Source of the DNA: Alkaliphilus sp.
GTDB taxonomy: Bacteria; Bacillota; Clostridia; Peptostreptococcales; Natronincolaceae
Length of the DNA: 10,470 nucleotides
Assembly (NCBI GenBank): GCA_023230535.1
Contig: JALNXC010000020.1
Span: 1 to 10,470, forward strand
Direction: 5' to 3'
In this document: positions 1-6,929 of the stretch, in pieces
How positions within the stretch are numbered: the first letter of the stretch is position 1
Layout of the letters: each line of letters begins with the position of its first letter
Made by a program: the position numbers and the translations under genes
The notes under the pieces: generated by a model
What the model was told of the DNA's origin: nothing
What the model saw: only the letters and a program-made list of their open reading frames with translations
Database searches by the model: none

Positions 1-1336
1 TATCAATTATATTTATAATATCCCCTTCTTGTAAATCGGGCAAATTTATATCTTCCGATATATTTGAATAACTGTATACCTTTAAAAATCCGTCAAATTT
101 CAAAATGGAACCCGTGGCCTTAAACATAATTTTATTTACTTGAAGGTCTACGGATAGGGTATCGTACAGCGCCGGGGACATTTGGCTCGCTACATATCGT
201 TCCCATATCAACTTATATAATAAATATTGTTCTCCGGTCAATGAGGATTTAATAGTATCGGGATGTTTGCCTATATCCGTAGGCCTTATGGATTCATGCG
301 CATCCTGTACGTTTTTCTTTTTGGTGACTGTTTTTTTAGTAGATTTCTTTTTTATATATTGTTTGCCTATATTTTCAGTAATATACTGTTCCAGGATTTC
401 AAGAGCATCGTCCGATATCCTGGTAGAATCGGTTCTGATATACGTAATGAGGCCTATGGTCCCTTCTTTTTTTAGATTTATGCCTTCATATAATTGTTGC
501 GCCAAAGACATTGTTTTTCTGGTAGGAAAACCTAATTTATTTGCAGCCTCCTGTTGGAGTGTACTTGTAGTAAAGGGCAAGCCCGGATTTCGCCTTTTTT
601 GGCCTTTTTTAACTTTTGTTACGGTTAAAGTATCATCACCGATAATATCCAAAATCCTGTTTACTTCTTCTTCTGTTTGTATATTTTTATTTCCCAAATC
701 ATCGGAATAAAATTTAACTTCAAATTTTTCTTTTTTGTCATTCTCTACTTTTAGGATTAAACTCCAATATTCTTCCGGTTTAAAATTTTTTATCTCTTCT
801 TCCCTATCTATGATAAGCTTTGTGGCTACGGATTGTACCCTGCCCGCGCTGAGCCCCTTCCTGACATTTTTCCAAAGCAGGGGACTGATCTGATACCCTA
901 CTAATCTGTCTAAAACCCTTCTTGCCTGCTGCGCATCTACTAAATTGCGGTCAATGGGCCTCGGTTTTTTTATTGCATTTTTGATAGCATTTTTAGTGAT
1001 TTCGTTAAATTCTATTCTGCAGAGGGCATCTTCGTCTATCCCCAATGCCCTCGCTAAATGCCACGAAATAGCCTCGCCTTCCCTATCGGGGTCGGTTGCC
1101 AAATAGACCTTCTTCGATTTCTTTGCCAAGGCCTTGATCTCCTTTAATACCGGCCCTTTGCCCCGTATAGTAATATATTGCGGTTCAAAATTATTATCTA
1201 TATCAACCCCAAGCTTGCTTTTAGGTAAATCAATAACATGCCCGACAGATGCTTTTATAACATAACTCCTCCCTAAAAATTTTCCTATGGTTCTTGCTTT
1301 CGCCGGTGACTCTACAATTACCAAAGATTTTGTCAA
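1..1336 (-). CDS. topA: DNA topoisomerase I (type IA), 3' end cut by window edge
   Basis: Relaxes negatively supercoiled DNA by cutting and resealing one strand through a 5'-phosphotyrosine link; acts on the chromosome behind polymerases. The first 445 codons are visible without a stop, and the C-terminal part lies beyond base 1. The Toprim domain covers about residues 4-113, with the N-terminal VIVESPAKA (E9) and the TDPDREGEA acidic motif (D82, D84, E86). VDAQQARRVLDRLVGY and GLSAGRVQSV follow near 133-170. The catalytic tyrosine is Y299 in YIRTDSTRIS, close to the position in Bacillus TopA. A lysine-rich loop follows at about 325-340, then QDAHESIRPT. The start is TTG at 1336, eight bases after GGAGGT; no ATG is better placed and the protein aligns with the family from residue 1. 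It is the last visible gene of the dprA-topA pair, a common Clostridia arrangement. Confidence 0.97.
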   Translation of the reverse strand, partial: MTKSLVIVESPAKARTIGKFLGRSYVIKASVGHVIDLPKSKLGVDIDNNFEPQYITIRGKGPVLKEIKALAKKSKKVYLATDPDREGEAISWHLARALGIDEDALCRIEFNEITKNAIKNAIKKPRPIDRNLVDAQQARRVLDRLVGYQISPLLWKNVRKGLSAGRVQSVATKLIIDREEEIKNFKPEEYWSLILKVENDKKEKFEVKFYSDDLGNKNIQTEEEVNRILDIIGDDTLTVTKVKKGQKRRNPGLPFTTSTLQQEAANKLGFPTRKTMSLAQQLYEGINLKKEGTIGLITYIRTDSTRISDDALEILEQYITENIGKQYIKKKSTKKTVTKKKNVQDAHESIRPTDIGKHPDTIKSSLTGEQYLLYKLIWERYVASQMSPALYDTLSVDLQVNKIMFKATGSILKFDGFLKVYSYSNISEDINLPDLQEGDIINIID

Positions 1337-1408
1337 TTAATAACACCTCCATCATGCTATATTTTTCTCAGACTATCAGACAAAATCAAATTTTTACATC
1401 ATATCGAT

Positions 1409-2506
1409 TTATTCTACTGCTGTAAATATTTTTCCCGGCATCTGATTTATATAACCCTTAATCTCCAATATAGTTAAAATAGGATTTAATTCAGATGCCT
1501 TTATCCCTGTTTCATTTATAATTAAATCAATATTTATAGGGTTTCTTTTTATTACATTAAACACTCTTATCTCTAAATCACTCAGATCGTCTTTTATTGA
1601 TTGCTTTTCGTTCATTTTATCCATCGGATATCTATATTTGAGATTTTCTATTATATCATCGACTTCAAGCAAAATCCTGGCACCGTCTCTGATCAATTTA
1701 TTAGCCCCTTTGCTTTGAATGTTATTGATATTGCCGGGCAGAGCATAGACATCTTTTCCCTGATCAAGTGCAAAACCCGCAGTTATCAATGCACCGCTTT
1801 TTTCCGGGGCTTCAATTATAATTACACCATCCGATAACCCGCTGACAATTCTATTTCTGGCGGGAAAATGATATTTTAACGGCGGTGTATCCAAACAATA
1901 TTCTGAAATAACACAGCCCTTTTTAAATATTTCATCGGTCAGAGCCCTGTTTGAAGCCGGATAATATTGGCCCAACCCACATCCTAAAACCCCGATAGTA
2001 TATCCGTTACCGTCTAATGCTCCCTTATGGCCGCATGTATCTATTCCCAAAGCCAATCCGCTTATAATTCCGACACCCCATTTTGCAAGTTCTTTTGCAA
2101 ACTGATGTGCGGCCCATTTGCCATAAGGTGTTGCCCTCCTCGTACCGACTATAGATATCAAAGGTATATCAAAATCTATTTTATTTCCTTTTACATATAT
2201 TACATATGGGGGATCGTATATATTTTTTAATTTAGAAGGATAGGCGGAATCAAAAATTGTCAGAGGCAATATATTATTGTCATCCAAACTCCCGAAAATT
2301 TTTTCTACAAATCGTTCATTTCTATTTTCTATAATTCTACCGGATATTATACTCCTATCCGTCAGTGCATTGATAATATGTTTTTCATCCGCATGCCAGA
2401 CTTCCTCAATATTATAAAAATAGTTTGCCAAATGTTCTATATCTTTGTGGATGATGCCCTCTATGTGATTCAACCATATGACTATATCTCTTTGCTTCAA
2501 CATCAT
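1409..2506 (-). CDS. dprA: DNA-processing protein DprA (Smf), RecA loader
   Basis: Binds incoming single-stranded DNA in natural transformation, protects it and loads RecA; the family is also kept in bacteria not known to be competent. The 365 residues are full length. Residues 1-60 look like the SAM/helix-hairpin-type N-terminal region. The extended Rossmann fold spans about 80-285, with GTRRATPYG (121-129), SGLALGID (149-156), LGCG (174-177), PARNRIVSGLSDG (215-227) and SGALITAGFAL (237-247). Residues 300-363 form a C-terminal winged-helix domain. The family motif usually read as SGLAxGIDxxAH is here SGLALGIDTCGH, a mild change. Two ATG codons stand in tandem at the start, preceded by GGGGGAT. 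It is separated from comM by 179 bases that contain a likely promoter, and from topA by 72 bases. Identification is firm; actual competence of the host is not shown by it. Confidence 0.96.
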   Translation of the reverse strand: MMLKQRDIVIWLNHIEGIIHKDIEHLANYFYNIEEVWHADEKHIINALTDRSIISGRIIENRNERFVEKIFGSLDDNNILPLTIFDSAYPSKLKNIYDPPYVIYVKGNKIDFDIPLISIVGTRRATPYGKWAAHQFAKELAKWGVGIISGLALGIDTCGHKGALDGNGYTIGVLGCGLGQYYPASNRALTDEIFKKGCVISEYCLDTPPLKYHFPARNRIVSGLSDGVIIIEAPEKSGALITAGFALDQGKDVYALPGNINNIQSKGANKLIRDGARILLEVDDIIENLKYRYPMDKMNEKQSIKDDLSDLEIRVFNVIKRNPINIDLIINETGIKASELNPILTILEIKGYINQMPGKIFTAVE

Positions 2507-2545
2507 ATTATATCCCCCAGACTATTATTTTGCCGTAAATAGTAT

Positions 2546-2574
2546 ATTATAAAATATGCAGATTCGGAATTTAA
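2546..2574 (-). promoter_or_regulatory. Likely sigma-A promoter for dprA-topA
   Basis: A perfect TATAAT lies at 2546-2551, 17 bases downstream of TTAAAT at 2569-2574, which matches TTGACA in only three of six positions. The start of transcription would fall near 2539, giving a leader of about 33 bases with the GGGGGAT ribosome binding site. The region is AT-rich, so a chance TATAAT is possible. Confidence 0.42.
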
Positions 2575-2652
2575 TAAAAAACCATGCCTGATTGTTTTTA
2601 TGCGATATCCGTATTATGTATTACGGTGCAAAAATAACAAACCTTTTACAAA

Positions 2653-2668
2653 TTATCATAAATGATAA
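2653..2668. repeat. Perfect 7-bp inverted repeat downstream of comM
   Basis: TTATCAT and ATGATAA are separated by two bases (or a 6-bp stem with a 4-base loop), 18 bases past the comM stop. The stem has one G-C pair only. A T-run (gttttttat) follows on the plus strand, whereas the minus-strand side has only a weak one. It could be a weak 3'-end structure for comM or an operator-like palindrome; chance is also possible in such AT-rich DNA. Confidence 0.3.
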
Positions 2669-2685
2669 GTGTTTTTTATATAGTT

Positions 2686-4215
2686 TTATGAAATTATTCC
2701 GCTTAAATTTCTGTATTGCAGAGCCTCGGCCAGATGATTTTCATAAATAATATCCTTTCCCTCTAAGTCCGCTATAGTTCTTGCCACTTTTAAAACCCTG
2801 CTATAACCCCTGGCACTCAGATTCATCTTATTAAAAGCTAAGTTCATCAACTGTTGAGCAATGGGATTTAAAGTACAGTATTTATTTATTGCCGCTCCGT
2901 CCAACTGGGAGTTAAACAAATACTTTGTTTTCTTATATCTTTCCAATTGAATTTCCCTAGCCCTTTCCACACGTTTTCTTATTTCTTCGGAAGATTCGGA
3001 TCCCTTATCATCTGTTAAATCCTTATATTTTACAGCTGTGGTTTCAACTATTATATCTATTCTATCCATTAAAGGGCCTGAAATTTTGTTAATATATCTG
3101 TTTATTTGATAAGGGGTACAGTTGCATTGCTGCCCGCCTTCGGTTCCATAATACCCGCATGGACAGGGATTCATTGCGGCCAGTAATATAAAATCCGCCG
3201 GATAGGTATACGAACCGTTTATCCTTGATATATTTATAACCCTATCTTCCAGGGGTTGCCTCAATACTTCCAATGAGGTTTTATTAAACTCCGGAAGTTC
3301 ATCAAGAAACAGAACACCGTAATGGCTCAAAGATACCTCCCCCGGTTTAGGAATTCTTCCCCCTCCGGTTATAGCAACTGTTGAACTGGTATGATGGGGG
3401 GACCGAAAGGGCCTATTGCGAACCAAACCTTCATGCGCATCGAGTAATCCGGCTACACTGTATATTTTTGTGATTTCAAGGGCCTCATGAAATGTTAGTT
3501 TTGGAAGTATTGAAGGTAGCCTCCTTGCAGCCATGGTTTTACCCGAACCCGGAGGCCCTATGGTAAGCACATTATGGTTTCCCGATGCTGCAATTTCCAA
3601 AGCCCTCTTTAGGTTTTCCTGGCCGCGTAAATCTCTAAAGTTTTCCAAATTAGTTTCTTCTTCATAATTGTATTCAAAGGGTTCCATATATGTATCTAAT
3701 CTTTTTTCATCCATAAGATGGAGTGCTATATCATTTAGGGTATGTACGGGTACTATCTCCATTCCGTCTACAATTTTTGCCTCTTCTAAATTTTCATATG
3801 GCACTATCACTTTTTTTATGCCCCTATTGCACATTTCCAATAACATGGGCAGCACACCATTAACCTTATTAACTTTACCATCCAGGGATAATTCTCCAAG
3901 TATCAGTGTATCTTCTAATCCCTCTAAAGGAATTTGCATGGATGCACCCAGAATACCCAAGGCAATAGGCAAATCAAAATGGCTGCCCTCTTTCTTGGTA
4001 TGTGCAGGAGATAAATTAATTGTAATTCGTTTTAAAGGAAAGTTTAATCCACTGTTCTTTATAGCGGCGCGTACCCTATCTTTAGATTCTTTTATAGCCA
4101 TGTCGGGCAACCCTACAACATTTATATTCGGCAATCCGTTGGATATATCCGTTTCCACATCTATCGCGGTAACTATTAATCCTGTTAAACAACAGGTTTT
4201 CACTTTCGATAACAT
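2686..4215 (-). CDS. comM: ComM/YifB-family AAA+ ATPase (Mg-chelatase-like)
   Basis: In Vibrio and Acinetobacter, ComM is a hexameric helicase that drives branch migration during integration of transforming DNA; the Clostridia orthologs are less studied. The 509 residues are full length. The N-terminal ChlI-type domain (about 1-165) has LPNINVVGLPDMAIKESK and ITINLSPAHTKKEGSHFDLP. The AAA+ core has Walker A GPPGSGKT at 220-227 and Walker B VLFLDE at 301-306. A sensor asparagine N349 is followed by the Cys cluster C351, C353, C364, C366 (NPCPCGYYG...CNC) and the LMDRIDI arginine motif near 385. The C-terminal domain (about 405-505) carries NLSARGYSRVLKVARTIADLEG. The start ATG at 4215 has GGAAGTGG upstream. 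It lies between yraN and dprA, the usual Clostridia order. Magnesium chelatase activity is unlikely, since no chlorophyll pathway genes are near and the layout is that of ComM. Confidence 0.95.
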   Translation of the reverse strand: MLSKVKTCCLTGLIVTAIDVETDISNGLPNINVVGLPDMAIKESKDRVRAAIKNSGLNFPLKRITINLSPAHTKKEGSHFDLPIALGILGASMQIPLEGLEDTLILGELSLDGKVNKVNGVLPMLLEMCNRGIKKVIVPYENLEEAKIVDGMEIVPVHTLNDIALHLMDEKRLDTYMEPFEYNYEEETNLENFRDLRGQENLKRALEIAASGNHNVLTIGPPGSGKTMAARRLPSILPKLTFHEALEITKIYSVAGLLDAHEGLVRNRPFRSPHHTSSTVAITGGGRIPKPGEVSLSHYGVLFLDELPEFNKTSLEVLRQPLEDRVINISRINGSYTYPADFILLAAMNPCPCGYYGTEGGQQCNCTPYQINRYINKISGPLMDRIDIIVETTAVKYKDLTDDKGSESSEEIRKRVERAREIQLERYKKTKYLFNSQLDGAAINKYCTLNPIAQQLMNLAFNKMNLSARGYSRVLKVARTIADLEGKDIIYENHLAEALQYRNLSGIIS

Positions 4216-4281
4216 AGATCCACTTCCAATTCGTCGGTTTTAACAGATCATATTACAACTATATGTATGATATTTATAATA

Positions 4282-4331
4282 ACCATGCGACCCGACATCG
4301 GCTCATGACCGAAGTCACAAGTATACATGGT
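4282..4331. other. Nested inverted repeat in the yraN-comM gap (candidate structured RNA or operator)
   Basis: An outer 6-bp arm pair, ACCATG (4282-4287) with CATGGT (4326-4331), encloses an 8-position inner hairpin. The inner arms are GACATCGG (4294-4301) and CCGAAGTC (4309-4316), with one mismatch (U-U in the minus-strand transcript) and a 7-base loop. It is clearly richer in G and C than the surrounding AT-rich gap. In the direction of the genes it lies 66 bases before the comM start, so it could sit in a comM leader. No T-run follows on either strand, so it is not a classic terminator. I do not recognise a known riboswitch class in it. Confidence 0.45.
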
Positions 4332-4440
4332 AGATTATCAATCGGATATAAATTCTTCAATATATAAATTAATTCTATGTATAAAGCCCTTTTCCTGCAA
4401 TTTTCTTAATTTTATACAAAACGCCGCTCTATATATACGG

Positions 4441-4794
4441 TTAAAATGCATTTTCTATATGATTTATTTTGTACTTTTTCCCCATCAATTTCACTTCTAT
4501 AACATCAAATCTATAACTGAAATGACTTTTATCCAAGTTTTTATATAATATATATTGTTGTGATAATTTTTGTATTGTCTGTTGTTTTCTATAATTAACC
4601 GCCTCCGAAGGTATGCCGAATATACCCGAAGTTCTGGTCTTCACTTCAATAAATATAATAATATCATGTTTCTCGGCAATAATATCCAGTTCCCCCAATT
4701 TTGTGCTATAATTGCAATCTAAAACATCATAACCCTTTTCCTTTATGTATTTTACCGCTAATTTTTCCCCTATTGAACCTATATGTATATTCAT
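4441..4794 (-). CDS. yraN: YraN family protein (UPF0102), nuclease-fold
   Basis: A small, widely conserved protein with a PD-(D/E)xK endonuclease-like fold related to archaeal Holliday junction resolvases; its cellular function is not established. The 117 residues match the usual family length. Visible family signatures are the N-terminal GSIGEKLAVKYIKEKGY with E10, then GELDIIA with D37, and IFIEVKTRTS with E50 and K52, which would form the metal-binding catalytic set. RFDVIEV near 95-101 is the typical C-terminal strand. The start ATG at 4794 follows GGGGGA with eight bases between. It begins 23 bases after the rnhB stop and is probably co-transcribed with it. Its place next to rnhB, comM and dprA fits a DNA-processing role, but this is inference. 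Confidence 0.93.
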   Translation of the reverse strand: MNIHIGSIGEKLAVKYIKEKGYDVLDCNYSTKLGELDIIAEKHDIIIFIEVKTRTSGIFGIPSEAVNYRKQQTIQKLSQQYILYKNLDKSHFSYRFDVIEVKLMGKKYKINHIENAF

Positions 4795-4817
4795 AGCACT
4801 GTCCCCCGAAATGTAAA

Positions 4818-5429
4818 CTATAATATCTTACTCAAAAAAGTTTTTCTATGCATTGGGCTGGCTCCGTATTGTCTCAATGCCTCTCTGTGTTCTTTCGTTC
4901 CATAACCTTTATTTTGTTTAATATTGTAACCCGGATATTTCATATCCCATCTCTCGCAGAGCCTATCCCTTAAGACCTTAGCCACTATGGACGATGCTGC
5001 TATACCATGACTGGAATCATCACCCTTAATGATAGCCATCTGGGGAATGGATAATTCTATCTCTTCCGCATCTACCAATATATAGTCGGGGAGAATATTA
5101 TTCTCATCTCTATCTTTGAGAGACATGACGGCTTTTTTCATCGCCAGTTTGGTAGCATTTTTTATGTTGATTTTATCTATAATTTCCGAAGAAACCATAC
5201 CTACGCCCATAGCTATACATTCTTTTTTAATAATTTCATACAGTTGTTCTCTTTTCTTATGGGATAGCTTCTTGGAATCCCTTATACCTTCTATAAATAA
5301 ACCTTTCGGCATAATAACCGCTGCGGCTAAAACCGAACCGAATAGGCATCCGCGGCCTACTTCATCACAGAAAGCTATATAATCATATCCTTCATCCCAT
5401 ATAGAATTTTCTATATCTAATGTCGGCAT
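4818..5429 (-). CDS. rnhB: Ribonuclease HII
   Basis: Cuts the RNA strand of RNA-DNA hybrids and removes single ribonucleotides misincorporated in DNA; cytosolic. The 203 residues correspond to the short form without the N-terminal extension of Bacillus RnhB. Catalytic residues expected for the family are present: D22 and E23 in CDEVGRG, D120 in YILVDAEE, and D137 or D138 in IIKGDDSS. SHGIAASSIVAKVLRDR, NKGYGTKEH and HRKTF complete the family pattern. One oddity is the stretch after DEVGRG, which reads CLFGSVLAAAV where most relatives have PLAGPVVAAAV. The start ATG follows AAAAGGAG with seven bases between. The preceding 136-base gap contains a hairpin at 5519-5544. Confidence 0.95.
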   Translation of the reverse strand: MPTLDIENSIWDEGYDYIAFCDEVGRGCLFGSVLAAAVIMPKGLFIEGIRDSKKLSHKKREQLYEIIKKECIAMGVGMVSSEIIDKINIKNATKLAMKKAVMSLKDRDENNILPDYILVDAEEIELSIPQMAIIKGDDSSHGIAASSIVAKVLRDRLCERWDMKYPGYNIKQNKGYGTKEHREALRQYGASPMHRKTFLSKIL

Positions 5430-5518
5430 TTAATATCTCCTTTTAATTATAATTTCCGCATAATCCGTCTGATTTGTAAGATGACTTAAAGCTTTTTCTA
5501 TCACCCTCAGTATTGTAA

Positions 5519-5544
5519 AAGGACCCTTTGAAGCCAAGATCCTT
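5519..5544 (-). terminator. Hairpin with short U-tract between rbgA and rnhB (weak terminator or attenuator)
   Basis: In the minus-strand transcript the arms AAGGATCTT and AGGGTCCTT form nine pairs, two of them G-U, around an 8-base loop. The descending arm runs into TTTT. On the plus strand the two wobble positions become C-A mismatches, so the structure fits a minus-strand RNA. It lies 22 bases past the rbgA stop. The short U-tract, which is partly inside the stem, makes full termination doubtful. Confidence 0.38.
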
Positions 5545-5565
5545 AACTGTCGATTTCTTCGTTGT

Positions 5566-6417
5566 TCAAGATAGGGTTGGACATTCCAAAGAGATGCGCC
5601 CAATCGTTGCGGATCTAAATTCATCTAATATTATATTTGATATTCTAAAATAGTCAATTTCATTTCCTTTTAAAATACATCCCCTATTTTTTGCTATGCG
5701 ATCCGTCAGATCTATAATAGCATCATATTCTCCTTCTACTTTATATCTTTTAACAACCTTTTCCCTGTGTTCGGACCATAGTATTTCCAATAATTTATAT
5801 GCTAGTGTCTCAATATCCATTATTTCATCTTTAATTGCCCCTGTAAATGCTAAATTTAACGCAACTGCAGGATCTTCGATCTTGGGCCATAAAATACCCG
5901 GAGTATCTAACAACTCCATATTTCCCTTTAACCTTATCCACTGTTTTCCTTTAGTTACCCCCGGTTTGTCTCCTATCCTTGCACTTTTTTTATCCGCCAG
6001 TCTATTGATGAGGGAGGATTTTCCCACATTAGGTATTCCAACGACCATTATTCTGACAGGCCTCGGTTTTCTGCCTTTTTTTATCAAGGCATCCATTTTG
6101 GCCTTTACGGCTTTCTCGCTTTCCTTTATCATCTGTCCTATTCCATTGCCCGTCATTGTATTTACAGGAACCGTTATTATTTGTTGTTTCTTAAAGTATT
6201 CTATCCACATAGATGTGACCCGGGGATCCGCCAGATCAATTTTATTTAATATAACAATTTGGGGGTTATCGCCTATAATCCGATTCAAATCGGGATTTTT
6301 GCTGCTCAGCGGTATGCGAGCATCCAATAATTCATAGACAATATCCACAAGTTTAAGCTGTTCCCTCAATAGTTCCTTAGTTTTTTTCATATGCCCCGGA
6401 TACCAATTAATATTCAC
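5566..6417 (-). CDS. rbgA: Ribosome biogenesis GTPase RbgA (YlqF)
   Basis: A circularly permuted GTPase needed for late assembly of the 50S subunit in Bacillus. With the start chosen here it has 283 residues, against about 282 in B. subtilis. The G motifs run in permuted order: G4 NKID at 58-61, G1 GIPNVGKS at 127-134, a G2 threonine near 155 (KPGVTKGKQW), and G3 DTPG at 171-174. The C-terminal helical RNA-binding domain ends with IGRISLECP, as in relatives. The longest frame begins at a GTG at 6426, but the GTG at 6417 has AAGGGG eight bases upstream and gives MNINWYPGHM, which aligns with MTIQWFPGHM of B. subtilis. The gene lies after a terminator-like hairpin behind rplS, and I saw no strong promoter of its own, so it probably depends on readthrough. 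It is the third ribosome-assembly gene in the window, with rimM and rplS. Confidence 0.96.
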   Translation of the reverse strand: MNINWYPGHMKKTKELLREQLKLVDIVYELLDARIPLSSKNPDLNRIIGDNPQIVILNKIDLADPRVTSMWIEYFKKQQIITVPVNTMTGNGIGQMIKESEKAVKAKMDALIKKGRKPRPVRIMVVGIPNVGKSSLINRLADKKSARIGDKPGVTKGKQWIRLKGNMELLDTPGILWPKIEDPAVALNLAFTGAIKDEIMDIETLAYKLLEILWSEHREKVVKRYKVEGEYDAIIDLTDRIAKNRGCILKGNEIDYFRISNIILDEFRSATIGRISLECPTLS

Positions 6418-6425
6418 TATTCCCA

Positions 6426-6431
6426 CCCCTT
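6426..6431 (-). promoter_or_regulatory. Ribosome binding site deciding the rbgA start
   Basis: AAGGGG lies eight bases upstream of the GTG at 6417. For the alternative GTG at 6426 the same purine run would overlap the start codon, which argues for the downstream start. Confidence 0.6.
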
Positions 6432-6475
6432 ATCCGCCCGCAGACAGAACCACATTATCTCCGTACTATACGTCT

Positions 6476-6506
6476 TAATAATAAAAGGACTGAATATCAG
6501 TCCCTT
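6476..6506 (-). terminator. Rho-independent terminator-like hairpin after rplS
   Basis: In the minus-strand transcript, AAGGGACTGA and TCAGTCCTTT form a ten-pair stem with one G-U pair and a 3-base loop. A T-rich stretch (TATTATT) follows. The stem begins four bases past the rplS stop, the usual place for a gene-end terminator. The interrupted T-run suggests partial termination, lowering rbgA and downstream expression relative to rplS. Confidence 0.62.
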
Positions 6507-6510
6507 CGAA

Positions 6511-6861
6511 TCAGTATTTTTTCTTTTCTTTGATTTTGAATGCCGCCTTACCTACCCTATCACGTAAGTAATAAGTTTTGGCTCTTCTGGCCTGGCCTCT
6601 TCTGATAACCTCGACTCTCTCTATTCTTGGAGAATGTACTGGGAATGTCCTCTCTACCCCTACACCGGAAGCTATCCTCCTGACCGTAAAAGTTTCGGCG
6701 ATTCCCCCTCCCTGCCTTTTGATTACAAGACCTTCAAATATCTGAATTCTCTCTCTGGTACCCTCTTTAATTTTAACATGCACCTTAACGGTATCCCCGG
6801 TACCAAATTCTCCGATATCTTTTTTTAACTGTTCCTTCGTGATCATTCTCAAAATATCCAT
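6511..6861 (-). CDS. rplS: 50S ribosomal protein L19
   Basis: A structural protein of the large subunit near the subunit interface. Taken from the ATG at 6861 it has 116 residues, the normal length. GDTVKVHVKIKEGTRERIQIFEGLVIKR, quoted here only by its ends GDTVKVHV and IFEGLVIKR, is the family core, followed by GVGVERTFPVHSP and RRGQARRAKTYYLR, with a lysine-rich end. A frame beginning at an upstream ATG (6882) would add seven residues (MRRREAI), but those codons are the ribosome binding site itself; the start MDILRMITKEQL aligns with other L19 proteins. The gene has its own promoter and leader and is followed by a terminator-like hairpin, so it can be expressed above the level of its neighbours. 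Confidence 0.97.
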   Translation of the reverse strand: MDILRMITKEQLKKDIGEFGTGDTVKVHVKIKEGTRERIQIFEGLVIKRQGGGIAETFTVRRIASGVGVERTFPVHSPRIERVEVIRRGQARRAKTYYLRDRVGKAAFKIKEKKKY

Positions 6862-6923
6862 AATTGCCTCTCTCCTTCTCATAGACGTTCTTATAATGTG
6901 TATAGAGGACCGTCCGTTCTACC
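6862..6923 (-). promoter_or_regulatory. rplS leader, candidate L19 autoregulatory leader
   Basis: About 62 bases separate the predicted transcription start from the rplS ATG. The leader holds a small hairpin, GTAGA...TCTAT around GGACGGTCC, and two copies of AGAACG. The CCTCT at 6904-6908 is complementary to the AGAGG at 6867-6871, just before the start codon, so an alternative fold could hide the ribosome binding site. An L19 leader family is known in low-GC Gram-positives at this position; assigning this sequence to it is inference. Confidence 0.45.
6867..6877 (-). promoter_or_regulatory. Ribosome binding site deciding the rplS start
   Basis: AAGGAG (6872-6877) and the adjoining AGAGG (6867-6871) lie 10 and 5 bases before the ATG at 6861. 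They would be inside the coding sequence if the ATG at 6882 were used. Confidence 0.7.
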
Positions 6924-6929
6924 TTGTAA

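Noticed and set aside
267..710. Plus-strand open frame of 147 codons opposite topA, hydrophobic at its start
   Set aside because: It covers the strand opposite the topA active site Y299; hydrophobicity comes from reverse-complementing Lys/Glu-rich codons.
1356..1382. TTGTCT-16-TATAGC before topA
   Set aside because: Both boxes are weak, and transcription would begin inside the topA ribosome binding site.
3668..4243. Plus-strand open frame of 191 codons opposite the 5' part of comM
   Set aside because: Antisense shadow of a clearly coding, motif-rich gene.
4298..4320. Stem-loop with loop CTCATGA followed by CCGAAGTC, resembling the anticodon arm of a Met tRNA
   Set aside because: No acceptor stem, D arm or T arm (no GTTCGAATC-like sequence) can be found around it, and the stem has a mismatch at the usual fifth pair. 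It is treated as a plain hairpin.
5446..5451. TATAAT on the minus strand just before rnhB
   Set aside because: No -35 at 16-18 bases, and a start there would fall in or after the rnhB ribosome binding site.
5696..6337. Long open frame on the plus strand (213 codons) opposite rbgA
   Set aside because: It is fully antisense to rbgA, which has all GTPase motifs; the antisense product has no recognisable domain and no ribosome binding site was evident.
6427..6475. GATAAT and TATAGT as possible -10 boxes for an rbgA promoter
   Set aside because: Neither has a credible -35 partner at 16-18 bases; left as unsupported.
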